NCBI RefSeq assembly: GCF_025655475.1
Contig: NZ_JAHTIK010000001.1
Location: forward strand, 7,226,357 to 7,275,961
Direction of reading: 5' to 3'
Source: Kitasatospora sp. DSM 101779
Lineage (GTDB): Bacteria; Actinomycetota; Actinomycetes; Streptomycetales; Streptomycetaceae
DNA: 49,605 nt
This document shows, piece by piece, positions 41,968 to 49,605 of this stretch. The stretch's first letter is position 1. Each line of letters starts with the position of its first letter. Made by a program: the position numbers and the translations under genes. The notes under the pieces were generated by a model. It had not been told where the DNA came from and searched no databases. It saw only the letters and a program-made list of their open reading frames with translations.

Positions 41968-41992
41968 TCCGAGTCGTCACGAGGAGACAGCC

Positions 41993-43465
41993 TTGGCCAC
42001 GCCCGGCTACCCGTCCGCCCCCCACACCGCCGTCGACCCCACCGCGGGCACCGCCTTCCGCAGCGCCGTCGACGCCGTCCGCGCCGTCGAGCCCCGGGTC
42101 GCCGACGCCATTGGCGCCGAGATCCAGGACCAGCGCGCCTCCCTCAAGCTCATCGCCAGCGAGAACTACGCCTCCCCGGCGGTGCTGCTCGCCATGGGCA
42201 ACTGGTTCAGCGACAAGTACGCCGAGGGCACCGTCGGCCGCCGCTTCTACGCCGGCTGCCGCAACGTGGACACCGTCGAGGCGCTCGCCGCCGAGCACGC
42301 CCGCGAGCTCTTCGGCGCCGAACACGCCTACGTCCAGCCGCACTCCGGCATCGACGCCAACCTGGTCGCGTTCTGGGCCGTGCTCTCCCAGCGGGTCGAG
42401 AGCCCCGCACTGCACCGCGCCGGCGTCCGCCAGGTCAACGACCTCACCGACGAGGACTGGGCCGAACTCCGCCGCGAACTCGGCAACCAGCGCCTGCTCG
42501 GCATGTCCCTCGACTCCGGCGGCCACCTCACCCACGGCTTCCGCCCCAACATCTCCGGCAAGATGTTCGACCAGCGCAGCTACGGCACCGACCCGGCCAC
42601 CGGCCTCGTCGACTACGACGCCCTGCGCGCCACCGCCCGCGAGTTCCGCCCGCTCATCCTGGTCGCCGGCTACTCCGCCTACCCGCGGCTGGTCAACTTC
42701 CGCCTGATGCGCGAGATCGCCGACGAGGTCGGCGCCACCCTGATGGTCGACATGGCGCACTTCGCCGGCCTGGTCGCGGGCAAGGTCCTCACCGGCGACT
42801 TCGACCCGGTGCAGCACGCCCAGATCGTCACCACCACCACCCACAAGTCGCTCCGCGGCCCGCGCGGCGGCATGGTGCTGTGCACCTCCGAACTGGCCGA
42901 ACACGTGGACCGCGGCTGCCCGATGGTCCTCGGCGGCCCGCTCTCGCACGTGATGGCCGCCAAGGCCGTCGCCCTCGCCGAGGCCCGCCGCCCCGAGTTC
43001 CGCGCCTACGCACAGCAGGTCGTCGACAACGCCCGGGCCCTCGCCGAAGGCCTGCTGCGCCGAGGCGCCACCCTGGTCTCCGGCGGCACCGACAACCACC
43101 TGGTGCTGATCGACGTCTCCGGCTACGGCCTGACCGGCCGCCAGGCCGAGGCCGCCCTGCTGGACGCCGGCGTCGTCACCAACCGCAACTCGGTGCCCAA
43201 CGACCCGAACGGCGCCTGGTACACCTCCGGCGTGCGGATCGGCACCCCCGCGCTCACCACCCGCGGCCTCGGCACCGCCGAGATGGACGAGATCGCCGAC
43301 CTCATCGACACCGCCCTGCGCGGCACCGCCCCGGCCACCACCACCGCCGGCACGCCCTCCAAGGCCCAGTACGTGCTGGACGCCCAGGTCCGGGACGCCG
43401 TCGCCAAGCGCGCCGCCGACCTGCTCGCCGGCTTCCCGCTCTACCCGGGCCTCGACCTGGTCTGA
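41993..43465 (+). CDS. glyA: Serine hydroxymethyltransferase
   Basis: This PLP enzyme converts serine and tetrahydrofolate to glycine and methylene-tetrahydrofolate. The 490-residue chain has LIASENYASPAVL, GRRFYAGCRNVD, the PLP-binding Lys285 in TTTTHKSLRGPRGG, and VRIGTPALTTRG. It is longer than most bacterial forms (about 420), with an extra insert around QVNDLTDEDWAEL and a C-terminal extension, as in the second Streptomyces type. I choose the TTG start because GAGGAG lies six bases upstream and any earlier start in this frame would lie inside the riboswitch. Control is by ZTP. Confidence 0.95.
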   Translation: MATPGYPSAPHTAVDPTAGTAFRSAVDAVRAVEPRVADAIGAEIQDQRASLKLIASENYASPAVLLAMGNWFSDKYAEGTVGRRFYAGCRNVDTVEALAAEHARELFGAEHAYVQPHSGIDANLVAFWAVLSQRVESPALHRAGVRQVNDLTDEDWAELRRELGNQRLLGMSLDSGGHLTHGFRPNISGKMFDQRSYGTDPATGLVDYDALRATAREFRPLILVAGYSAYPRLVNFRLMREIADEVGATLMVDMAHFAGLVAGKVLTGDFDPVQHAQIVTTTTHKSLRGPRGGMVLCTSELAEHVDRGCPMVLGGPLSHVMAAKAVALAEARRPEFRAYAQQVVDNARALAEGLLRRGATLVSGGTDNHLVLIDVSGYGLTGRQAEAALLDAGVVTNRNSVPNDPNGAWYTSGVRIGTPALTTRGLGTAEMDEIADLIDTALRGTAPATTTAGTPSKAQYVLDAQVRDAVAKRAADLLAGFPLYPGLDLV

Positions 43466-43483
43466 CACCCCGTGATGCCCGGT

Positions 43484-43519
43484 GGCGGCCGGCCCGCGCC
43501 TGCGCGCAGGCCGGCCGCC
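43484..43519 (+). terminator. Terminator hairpin after glyA
   Basis: GGCGGCCGGCC pairs perfectly with GGCCGGCCGCC over 11 base pairs around a 14-base loop that can pair further (CGCGCCTGCGCG). It lies 18 bases after the stop. Confidence 0.75.
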
Positions 43520-43659
43520 CGAGGACGTCCGGGACTGCGGGCGGCGGCACGCCTGGGAGCCCGCGTAGTGGGGGCTGCTCGCCGACGCGGCCGGCCAGGT
43601 CGGGCGGGAGCGCACTGCCCGCTGGTGTCACTGGTGCCCGTGGGGAGGCGGAGCGCGGC

Positions 43660-43975
43660 GGCGTTCGGGCCGAACTGGCGCTCGCCGAGGCGGACACCGG
43701 GTGGCGGAAGGCGCCGTTCGGCGGTGACGGCGGCATGCGCCTGCTGTGGGACATCGTGCTGCGCACGGCGAGCGGCGAGCCCAACGTGGCCGTTGCGGCG
43801 CTCCGGGTGGAGGACGAACCGTTCCTCGCGCCCGGCGGATCGGCCGTTGTCGGGCTGGCGCCTCTCACCCCCGAGCTCTGGCAGGGGGTTGCGGTCGGCG
43901 GCCGTCTCACCATGGACGAGCACGCCCTCCCCGGAGGCAGCGCGACGGTGCTCGGGATCGTTCCGCCGTTCCGCG
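43660..43975 (+). pseudogene. Remnant of a small EF-Tu-domain-like protein gene
   Basis: One frame reads like a real protein for about 105 codons (VRAELALAEADTGW, MRLLWDIVLRTASGEPNVA, EPFLAPGGSAVVGLAPLTPE, GGRLTMDEHALPGGSATVLG) and keeps the G/C third-position bias. Its pattern recalls small proteins with an EF-Tu domain 2/3-like beta barrel. It has no ATG, GTG or TTG before the conserved part; the first ATG (43735) falls inside it. Behind it the frame has no stop and drifts into the next gene's region. I read it as a gene that lost both ends. The 760 bases between glyA and the next gene hold nothing else apart from the glyA terminator. Confidence 0.5.
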
Positions 43976-44225
43976 CCCGAGACGTCCGGCCGAGCGGTTC
44001 GTCGGCGACCGGCCGGCCCGGTCCCGTCCGTGCGCGGTTCCGTGCGGAAGCGGTGATCTTCCCGTGCTGGAATGCGGCCGGCGCGGGGTGTGGGATGTGC
44101 GCCGTGGCGGCAACCGGCCGTCCGCGGTGCGCGTCCTTGCGGGCGGTGGCGTTCGGCGGGTTCCGGCGGGCGCCGCGGGCCGGCGCCGTCCCGGTGGCCG
44201 GACCGACCGAACGAAAGGCCCTGCC

Positions 44226-44936
44226 GTGGACACTCGCCGTCGAGCTCTCGCCGTTCTGCTCGCCCTCGCCTCCCCGTTGCTGCTGGCCGGGTGCACCGGC
44301 GACGGCACCGACACGGCCGGGGACGCGGTCGGCACCACCGCGGTCTCCGCCGCCCCCTCGACCGGGGCCCCGGCCTCCGCGTCCGCCGCCGCCTCGACCG
44401 GGCACACCGCCGGCACGGGCGGGTCGGCCGCGCCCTCGGCCAAGACCTCGGCGAAGTCCACCCCGACGGCCACCCCCGGCGGGGGCGGGGGAGAGGTGGA
44501 GCACTGCGTCAACCCGATGCTGAGCGTGAGCGCGTCGACCGCCGACGGTGCCGCGGGCACCATGGTCCAGCGCTTCGTGCTCACCAACGTGTCCTCGGCG
44601 CCCTGCTCGCTGACGGGCCGTCCCACCCTCGCCCCGTACGCGCCCCCCGGCTCGCCGGCGCTGTCGGTGGCCGTGGGCGCGATCCCGGCCGGCTTCGGCG
44701 GGCTCGGCGGAAGCGGCGGCACCCTGGTGCTCGCCCCGGGCGGAACCGCCGCGTTCTTCCTGAAGTGGAGCAACGTCCCGACCGGTGACGCGCCCTGTCC
44801 CAAGGCGGCCGGCTTCGCCTTCCGCGCGCCGCTGGACCCGCTGGCGGACGCCGACAAGAAGGTGCCGTTCGCCTTCCAGCCGTGCGGCGGGGCCGTCCAG
44901 GTCTCGCAGGTGCTGCCGGCCTCCGTCACCTCCTGA
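44226..44936 (+). CDS. DUF4232 lipoprotein
   Basis: The 236-residue protein has a lipoprotein signal peptide with lipobox LAGC (Cys near residue 22), a long Ala/Ser/Thr/Pro spacer (about 30-85) and a DUF4232 domain (about 90-236): a beta-sandwich with conserved cysteines (EHCVNPMLSVSAS, RFVLTNVSSAPCSLTGRPTL, VLAPGGTAAFFLKWSNVP, PFAFQPCGG). It should sit on the outer face of the cell membrane. Function unknown; the family is abundant in Streptomyces. The GTG has GAAAGG at 7 bases. Confidence 0.9.
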   Translation: MDTRRRALAVLLALASPLLLAGCTGDGTDTAGDAVGTTAVSAAPSTGAPASASAAASTGHTAGTGGSAAPSAKTSAKSTPTATPGGGGGEVEHCVNPMLSVSASTADGAAGTMVQRFVLTNVSSAPCSLTGRPTLAPYAPPGSPALSVAVGAIPAGFGGLGGSGGTLVLAPGGTAAFFLKWSNVPTGDAPCPKAAGFAFRAPLDPLADADKKVPFAFQPCGGAVQVSQVLPASVTS

Positions 44937-44959
44937 CGGCCGCGGGCCCCCTCGCCCGT

Positions 44960-44980
44960 CGGCGGCGGGGCCTGCCGCCG
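44960..44980 (+). terminator. Hairpin after the DUF4232 gene
   Basis: CGGCGGC pairs with GCCGCCG around a seven-base loop, 23 bases after the stop codon. No U-run follows. Confidence 0.45.
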
Positions 44981-45512
44981 GGTGCCCGGTGTGCCCCGGC
45001 ACGTCCGGGCGCTGCGGCGCGGCATGACGGCTCCCGAGGTGCGCGGACACGGACGGCGGACGGCCCCGAGGCGAAGCCGGTCGAACAGGTGTGGACCACC
45101 GTGGCAGCGGGGGCGGAGCCGGTCAAGACGTACCACCGCGTAGCCTGCATCACATCGGGGGCCGATCGGTGCATGCTCAAGAACGTCTGCCCGGAACTTT
45201 TCTGACGGCCCGTCGCATGCCGACGACCCCGGGCCCGCAAGGGCGGCGGCCGGGTCGCCGATCGCTGCGGAGTGCGTCGGGCCGGTCACGCGGGGCAACG
45301 ATTCGGTAACCGCGCTGGAGTCCGCGGTCGGCACTGGTCGAGACTTTCGCCCATTCGCCCGGCCGTCCCTGCACGTTTTGCCGCCCTCCTCGACCAGGAA
45401 TGCGCGCGGCCGACCGTTCTCGGACACCCCGCCGACACCCTGCGGGACTCCCGGGCACCGCCATGTCCCCGGCCCTGCCGCCCGTGCGGCACCTCTCGAA
45501 GGCGGTCCCTCC
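44981..45512. other. Intergenic region, mostly unexplained
   Basis: No gene is supported here. A short frame ending at 45205 (VWTTVAAGAEPVKTYHRVA ... VCPELF) has no credible start. A stretch ACTGGTCGAGAC (45333-45344) matches the left half and centre of a DasR site, 11 of 16 in all. The promoter of the sugar-binding protein must lie in the last part. Confidence 0.4.
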
Positions 45513-46769
45513 ATGGAACGACGTCTGCCGCGCCTCTTAGCCGCGGCGCTGGCCTGCTCCCTGATGCTCACCGCCTGTTCGGCCTCGGGTTTCGGATCCG
45601 GTTCGGCGGTCACCATCCGCCTGGTCGCCGCCGACTACGGCGACCGGGAGTCGAACAGTTCCAGGCAGTACTGGGACGCGGTCGCCGCGGCCTTCACCGC
45701 CGCGAATCCCGGAATCCGGGTCGACGTCCGGGTGGTGAACTGGAACGACATCGACAAGCAGGTGAAGGAGATGATCGGCAGCGGCGACGTCCCCGATGTG
45801 CTGCAGACCGGTGGATACGCCGACAAGGTCGCCGGCGATCTGCTCTACAAGGCCTCCGACGTCCTGTCGATCGGCACCCAGGCGAATTTCCTGGACAGTT
45901 TCGCCAAGGCCGGTCAGGTCGAGGGAATCCAGTACGGCATCCCGTTCGTCTCCTCGGCGCGCGCCTTCTTCTACAACAAGGCGATCTTCCGCCGGGCCGG
46001 CATCGCCGAGCCCCCGACCACCTGGGACGAACTGCGCAGGGACGCCCAGCGCATCAAGGAGAAGGTGCCCGGCACCGTCCCGTACGCGCTGCCGCTCGGC
46101 CCGGAGGAGGCCCAGGCCGAGACGCTGATCTGGGAACTCGGGAACGACGGCGGATTCACGGACCGGTCGGGCCGCTACGCGCTGGACAGCCCGCAGAACG
46201 TCGAGACCTTCGGCTGGCTGAGGAGCAATCTGGTCACCCCCGGCCTCACCTATCCGGACCCGGCCCGCACCGACCGCCGGACGGCCTTCGCGGACTTCGC
46301 GGCCGGAAAGGCGGCGATGCTCAACGGCCACCCGTCGCTCATCAAGCTCTCCGTGGCCGGCGGGATCGACTACGGAGTCGTCCCGATCCCCGGCCGGGTC
46401 GGCCCGCTGAAGTCCACGCTCGGCGTCGCGGACTGGATGATGGCGTTCAAGAAGTGGGGCCACCGCAAGGAGATCAAGACGTTCCTCGACTTCGTGTACA
46501 CCGGCGAGAACACGCTGAGGTTCGACGAGACGTACAACCTGATGCCCGTCACCCACGACACGCTGCTGGAGATGACCGCGAGCGGCCGGCACCGGGACCT
46601 CGAACCGTTCCTCGCCCTGCTCCCGCAGGCCACCTTCTACCCGCTGGGGGACACCGGGTGGGACGCGATCTCCGCCGAGATCAAGAAGAGCGCCGGAACG
46701 GCCGTCCGCAGACCCGAGGACACCCTGGGCGCCCTGCAGAGGCAGGCCCTGGCGACCGGGCCGCACTGA
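45513..46769 (+). CDS. ABC transporter sugar-binding lipoprotein (family 1)
   Basis: The 418-residue protein has a lipoprotein signal peptide with lipobox LTAC (Cys near residue 21) and the family 1 solute-binding fold: AAFTAANPGIRVDVRVVNW, KEMIGSGDVPDVLQTGGY, GIPFVSSARAFFYNKAIF, PPTTWDELRRDAQ, FAAGKAAMLNGHP. It should capture an oligosaccharide outside the cell for an ABC importer. No permease or ATPase gene is next to it, so it must share components encoded elsewhere. The ATG is 10 bases behind GAAGG. Confidence 0.9.
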   Translation: MERRLPRLLAAALACSLMLTACSASGFGSGSAVTIRLVAADYGDRESNSSRQYWDAVAAAFTAANPGIRVDVRVVNWNDIDKQVKEMIGSGDVPDVLQTGGYADKVAGDLLYKASDVLSIGTQANFLDSFAKAGQVEGIQYGIPFVSSARAFFYNKAIFRRAGIAEPPTTWDELRRDAQRIKEKVPGTVPYALPLGPEEAQAETLIWELGNDGGFTDRSGRYALDSPQNVETFGWLRSNLVTPGLTYPDPARTDRRTAFADFAAGKAAMLNGHPSLIKLSVAGGIDYGVVPIPGRVGPLKSTLGVADWMMAFKKWGHRKEIKTFLDFVYTGENTLRFDETYNLMPVTHDTLLEMTASGRHRDLEPFLALLPQATFYPLGDTGWDAISAEIKKSAGTAVRRPEDTLGALQRQALATGPH

Positions 46770-46782
46770 TCTCCCGGGCGGT

Positions 46783-46833
46783 GGCCGGGCCGCGGACGGG
46801 GGAGGCCGCCCGGCCCGGGGTGCGTTCCCCGGG
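46783..46833. terminator. Two hairpins between convergent genes
   Basis: GGCCGGGC (46783-46790) pairs with GCCCGGCC (46808-46815). Overlapping it, CCCGGGG (46814-46820) pairs with CCCCGGG (46827-46833) around a six-base loop. They lie between the sugar-binding protein gene and a convergent gene and may end both transcripts. Confidence 0.5.
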
Positions 46834-46869
46834 GCGGGCGGCGTCGAACGGCGCTCCGGACGATCGTCC

Positions 46870-47292
46870 TCAGACGAGCTCGATCTCCTCGAACACGTCG
46901 TTGTCCGTCGCCGCGCCGGACAGCCAGGCGGTCACGTAGGCCGTGCCCGGCTGGAAGGCCGAGACGCCCACCACGTAGGGGGCCGCGGCGAGGCGGACCA
47001 CCACGTCCTGCGGCTCGCCGGTGCAGGTCACCATCGGCAGCTGCGGACCGGCGGCGTCCATCGAGCCGGTCACACCCTGTATCGCGCGCACCAGCACGGC
47101 GCGGACGTCGCCGGCGGGGCAGGAGACCGCGACGGTGACGTCGACGGCGGCGCCGTCGTCGACGATCTGGCCGCCCTCGATGCGGATGCTGCCCTCCCCG
47201 AGGGCGGATGCCTGGGGAGCGGCGGCGGCGAGCGCACCGGTGGCGAGGAGTGCCGCGAGGGCGGCCGTACGGAGGGTCCGGGTCACGGACAT
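46870..47292 (-). CDS. Small secreted beta-rich protein (DUF6299-like)
   Basis: The 140-residue pre-protein has a signal peptide (about 1-30, AAAAPQASA cut). The mature part of about 110 residues is beta-rich with two cysteines (VAVSCPAGDVRAVLV, VTCTGEPQDVVVRL) that may form a disulfide, like an Ig-type sandwich. It resembles small secreted Streptomyces proteins annotated as DUF6299, with moderate certainty. The ATG follows AAAGGGA at 7 bases. It lies between the two sugar-binding protein genes on the opposite strand. Confidence 0.8.
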   Translation of the reverse strand: MSVTRTLRTAALAALLATGALAAAAPQASALGEGSIRIEGGQIVDDGAAVDVTVAVSCPAGDVRAVLVRAIQGVTGSMDAAGPQLPMVTCTGEPQDVVVRLAAAPYVVGVSAFQPGTAYVTAWLSGAATDNDVFEEIELV

Positions 47293-47465
47293 GGGTGGAT
47301 CCCTTTCATGATCGCGGAGATGGCCGCTCCGGGGAGGGGCGACCCGCCGACCACCCTGGTTCGCACTCCGACCAGTGGCAACTCATGGCGTGCGAGAGGT
47401 CACCCAAGGTGACGCTCCGGGGTGCCGCTCGGCGGAATCCACCCGCCCCCCCCCCGGCATCTGCA

Positions 47466-47535
47466 TTGCAAGACTGTTGAAACATTGGCGAAACTTGCTG
47501 AAAACGTTGCCATCCCCCGGAGGCGTTGCTAGCTT
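47466..47535 (+). promoter_or_regulatory. Promoter with helically phased repeats before the malE-like gene
   Basis: A good promoter is visible: TTGCCA (47507-47512), a 17-base spacer and TAGCTT (47530-47535). Just upstream, GAAAC or GAAAAC occurs at 47479, 47490 and 47500, spaced 11 and 10 bases, and TTGC-like half-sites at 47467, 47495 and 47507. In S. coelicolor the repressor MalR acts at repeated TTGCA-type sites before malE, so similar control is likely here. The remainder of the 296-base gap shows nothing. Confidence 0.6.
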
Positions 47536-47588
47536 CTGCGCACGCCGGCTCTCGGCGGACCCCACCCCCACCGACCTGGAGCACCGCC

Positions 47589-48839
47589 GTGCGCAGACAT
47601 CTCGCACTCCTCGCCGCCACGATCTGCCTGTCCCTCAGCCTGACCGCCTGCGGCTCGGGTTCGGCCCTTGGCTCCGGCGGGACCCCGAACGGGACGCTGG
47701 TGATCTGGGCCGACGAGAAGCGCGCCGAGGCGCTCAGACCGTTCGCGGACGCCTTCGCAGCGAAGCACGGCGCCAAGGCCGAGATCGTCGCCGTGACGGA
47801 GAACCAGCAGGACACCTTCATCAGGGCCTCCCGGGCGGGCACGGGCCCGGACGTCATGGTGGGCGCCCACGACTGGATCGGGAACCTCGTCCTGAACGGG
47901 TTCATCGACCCCATCCTGGTGCTCGACAACAAGATGGAGGACTACGTCGACGTCGCCCGTAGGGCGGTGATGTACAACGGAGAGTTCTACGGCATCCCCT
48001 ACGCGGTGGAGAGCCTGGTGCTGTTCCGTAACACCGAACTCGTCCCCGAGGCTCCCGCGACCTTCGACGACCTGGTGGCCACCGGGGAAGAGCTCCGGAA
48101 GGCCGGCAAGGTGTCCCAGGCGGTCGGATACACCGTCAGCCAGTCGGACGGGAAGTCCGGCGACACGTACCACATGTACCCGCTGTTCAGCTCCGCCGGC
48201 GGCTACCTGTTCGGTGACGACGGCCGGGGCAACCCCAACCCGTCCGACCTCGGGGTCGGACACCCGTCCTCGGTCGCGGCCATGGAGAAGATCGCGTCGC
48301 TGGGGGAGAAGGGGAAGGGCGTCCTGCGCCGTTCCTACACCTCCGACAGCGCCGCGGCCGCCTTCACCTCGGGGAAGACCCCCTTCCTGGTGTCCGGCCC
48401 GTGGCGGCTCGCGGACGTGCGGGCCGCCGGGACGAAGTACGCGATATCCCCGGTGCCCGGCTTCGCGGGTCAGGAACCCGCCCGCTCCTTCGTCGGCGTG
48501 CAGTCCTTCTTCGTCGCCAGCAAGGGCGCGCACAAGGAGCTCGCCCAGAAGTTCGTCCTCTCGACGCTCGGCTCCGTCGAACTCGCCGACGCCCTGTACA
48601 AGGCCGAGCCCCGGATGCCGGCCCTGAAGGAGGCCCTCGCCCACGCCCGGGCCGCCGACCCCGACCTCGCCGCGTTCGAACAGGCTGCGAAGACCGGCGT
48701 ACCGCTGCCGTCGCTCCCTCAGATGGGCGCCGTCTGGGGACCGTTCAACGCCCTGGTCTACTCGGCGGTCAAGGGCGATCCGGTGGCGCCGGCGGTCGCC
48801 AAGGCCGACCAGGCCATCAGGGCCCAGCTCCCCAAGTGA
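47589..48839 (+). CDS. Maltose/maltodextrin-type ABC sugar-binding lipoprotein (MalE-like)
   Basis: The 416-residue protein has a lipoprotein signal peptide with lipobox LTAC (Cys near residue 21) and reads like MalE: LVIWADEKRAEALRPFADAF, GPDVMVGAHDWIGNLVLNGF, YNGEFYGIPYAVESLVLFRN, FTSGKTPFLVSGPWRLADV, and the C-terminal LPQMGAVWGPFNALV. It should bind maltose or maltodextrins outside the cell. In most Streptomyces malE is followed by malF and malG; here a FUSC gene follows after a strong terminator, so it is an orphan or second copy. The GTG start has GGAG about 8 bases upstream. Confidence 0.92.
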   Translation: MRRHLALLAATICLSLSLTACGSGSALGSGGTPNGTLVIWADEKRAEALRPFADAFAAKHGAKAEIVAVTENQQDTFIRASRAGTGPDVMVGAHDWIGNLVLNGFIDPILVLDNKMEDYVDVARRAVMYNGEFYGIPYAVESLVLFRNTELVPEAPATFDDLVATGEELRKAGKVSQAVGYTVSQSDGKSGDTYHMYPLFSSAGGYLFGDDGRGNPNPSDLGVGHPSSVAAMEKIASLGEKGKGVLRRSYTSDSAAAAFTSGKTPFLVSGPWRLADVRAAGTKYAISPVPGFAGQEPARSFVGVQSFFVASKGAHKELAQKFVLSTLGSVELADALYKAEPRMPALKEALAHARAADPDLAAFEQAAKTGVPLPSLPQMGAVWGPFNALVYSAVKGDPVAPAVAKADQAIRAQLPK

Positions 48840-48849
48840 CGAACGGCCC

Positions 48850-48881
48850 GGGCGCCCGGCGTCACACCGCGCCGGGCGCCC
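48850..48881 (+). terminator. Terminator hairpin after the malE-like gene
   Basis: GGGCGCCCGGCG pairs perfectly with CGCCGGGCGCCC over 12 base pairs around an eight-base loop, 11 bases after the stop codon. Confidence 0.75.
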
Positions 48882-49003
48882 CTGCGGGGCCGGTCGGGGA
48901 GTCCTAGCCTGGGCATGTCGGGCCGCGGCCCGCCCCGGACCGCAGGCCACGGCTCCGGGCGCAGCGGCCACCGGGGACACCGATCAGGGACAGCGGGGTG
49001 CCG

Positions 49004-49605
49004 ATGAGCCGGACGCGCGAACTGCTCGACCGGCTCCGCGCCCGCGACCCCGGCCTGGAGATCCTCCACCGCGCCGTCCGGGTCACCCTGGTCGCCTGCA
49101 TCGGCTTCTACGCCTTCCGGTACGGCTTCGACCGGCCGACCGCCGCGACCTACGCCCTGTTCGGGGCGATCTCCCTCGGCCTGCTCTCCCGGATCGGCGG
49201 CGGCTCCCGAGCCCGGGCCCGCACCCTGCTGCTCACCCTGCCCGCGGCCTACCTGCTGATCACCCTCGGCACGCTGCTCGCCGTGCGCTCGTGGGCGGCC
49301 GCCCTCGGCATGCTGGGCATCGGGTTCGCCGTCGCCTACAGCTCGGTCGGCGGGCCCCGGCTGGTCGGCCTCGCCAACGGCCTGCAACTCCTCTACATCC
49401 TTCCGTGCTTCCCGCCGTACCGGCCGGAGGACCTGTCGCTGCGGCTGCTCGGCGTCACCGTCGGGATCGTGCTGCTCGCCGCCGCCGAACTGCTGCTGTG
49501 GCCCGTGCCGCCGCCCGTCGACTACCGCGACCGGCTGGCGCGGGCCGCCGCCGCGGTCGCCGACCTCGCCGACCGCACCGCGGCCGCGGTCGAGGCGCCC
49601 CCCGG
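49004..49605 (+). CDS. FUSC-family membrane protein (3' end outside window)
   Basis: The frame is open to the last base; 200 residues are visible. Hydrophobic segments (VRVTLVACIGFYAFRYG, ATYALFGAISLGLL, LLLTLPAAYLLITLGTLLAV, AALGMLGIGFAVAYSSV, LLGVTVGIVLLAAAELLLW) fit the N-terminal membrane half of FUSC/ArAE exporters, followed by a helical part with DLADRTAAAVE. Such proteins are thought to export aromatic or other toxic acids. The ATG is preferred; a GTG six bases earlier is possible. A CAGCGGGGTG stretch lies just upstream. Confidence 0.8.
   Translation, partial: MSRTRELLDRLRARDPGLEILHRAVRVTLVACIGFYAFRYGFDRPTAATYALFGAISLGLLSRIGGGSRARARTLLLTLPAAYLLITLGTLLAVRSWAAALGMLGIGFAVAYSSVGGPRLVGLANGLQLLYILPCFPPYRPEDLSLRLLGVTVGIVLLAAAELLLWPVPPPVDYRDRLARAAAAVADLADRTAAAVEAPP

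Noticed and set aside
44882..45205. Small gene ending VCPELF
   Set aside because: The frame overlaps the end of the DUF4232 gene, has no ribosome site, and no start near the sensible C-terminal part.
45333..45348. Second DasR site upstream of the sugar-binding protein gene
   Set aside because: Only 11 of 16 bases match and the right half is lost; it is 165 bases from the start codon. Too weak to call.

Overview
The window is very GC-rich, and its coding frames carry almost only G or C in the third codon position. It encodes a two-domain F420 precursor synthase (FbiC), a Streptomyces-type gas vesicle cluster, SpoIIE-type phosphatases, many secreted hydrolases and lipoproteins, and frequent GTG/TTG starts. 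This points to a chromosome of the family Streptomycetaceae (Streptomyces or Kitasatospora). I see no rRNA, tRNA, CRISPR array, insertion sequence or prophage. Both ends cut genes: a SpoIIE phosphatase on the left and a FUSC-type membrane protein on the right.

Layout. 0-9.7 kb: PAS/GAF/SpoIIE/ATPase regulator (partial), fbiC, an Ogt-type alkyltransferase, a zinc-ribbon PP2C phosphatase, a GNAT acetyltransferase, a secreted Rpf-like muralytic protein with a long leader, and a FUSC-like membrane protein. 9.8-21.3 kb: secreted GH19 chitinase behind a near-consensus DasR site (dre), a HicB-like RHH protein with a DUF4097 protein, a glucose/sorbosone dehydrogenase lipoprotein, an alpha/beta hydrolase, a GH43 beta-xylosidase with a LacI-type operator, a methyltransferase, two small proteins, and a secreted beta-propeller protein divergent from a TetR regulator. 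21.5-27.3 kb: the gas vesicle operon, nine genes plus one remnant in tight translational coupling, behind a SigB-like promoter. 27.3-29 kb: DUF4193 and a PAS-SpoIIE phosphatase.

29.4-38.5 kb (minus strand) is a large operon: a DUF4132 protein, a 1641-residue protein of unknown function, a MoxR/YehL-like AAA+ ATPase, and a DUF5682 gene whose reading frame breaks after about 194 codons and continues in another frame as an unrelated-looking C-terminal half. 38.9-41.7 kb: a potassium channel and a 609-residue membrane protein. 41.9-43.5 kb: glyA behind a ZTP (pfl) riboswitch, which shows that the true start is a TTG. 43.6-49.6 kb: a gene remnant, a DUF4232 lipoprotein, two ABC-type sugar-binding lipoproteins without permeases, a small secreted protein, and a second FUSC-type gene.

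The most unusual points are these. (1) The gas vesicle operon seems to have lost the structural gene gvpA, keeping only a start-less C-terminal tail before gvpF, while gvpG looks eroded; its first two genes carry strongly basic and strongly acidic tails. (2) The DUF4132 / 1641-residue protein / MoxR / broken DUF5682 operon is a AAA+ system of unknown role without its usual VWA partner in view. (3) Several regulatory sites can be read directly: dre, ZTP riboswitch, RHH-type repeats, a SigB-like promoter, and phased repeats before a malE-like gene. All family assignments come from reading the translations; no search was run.
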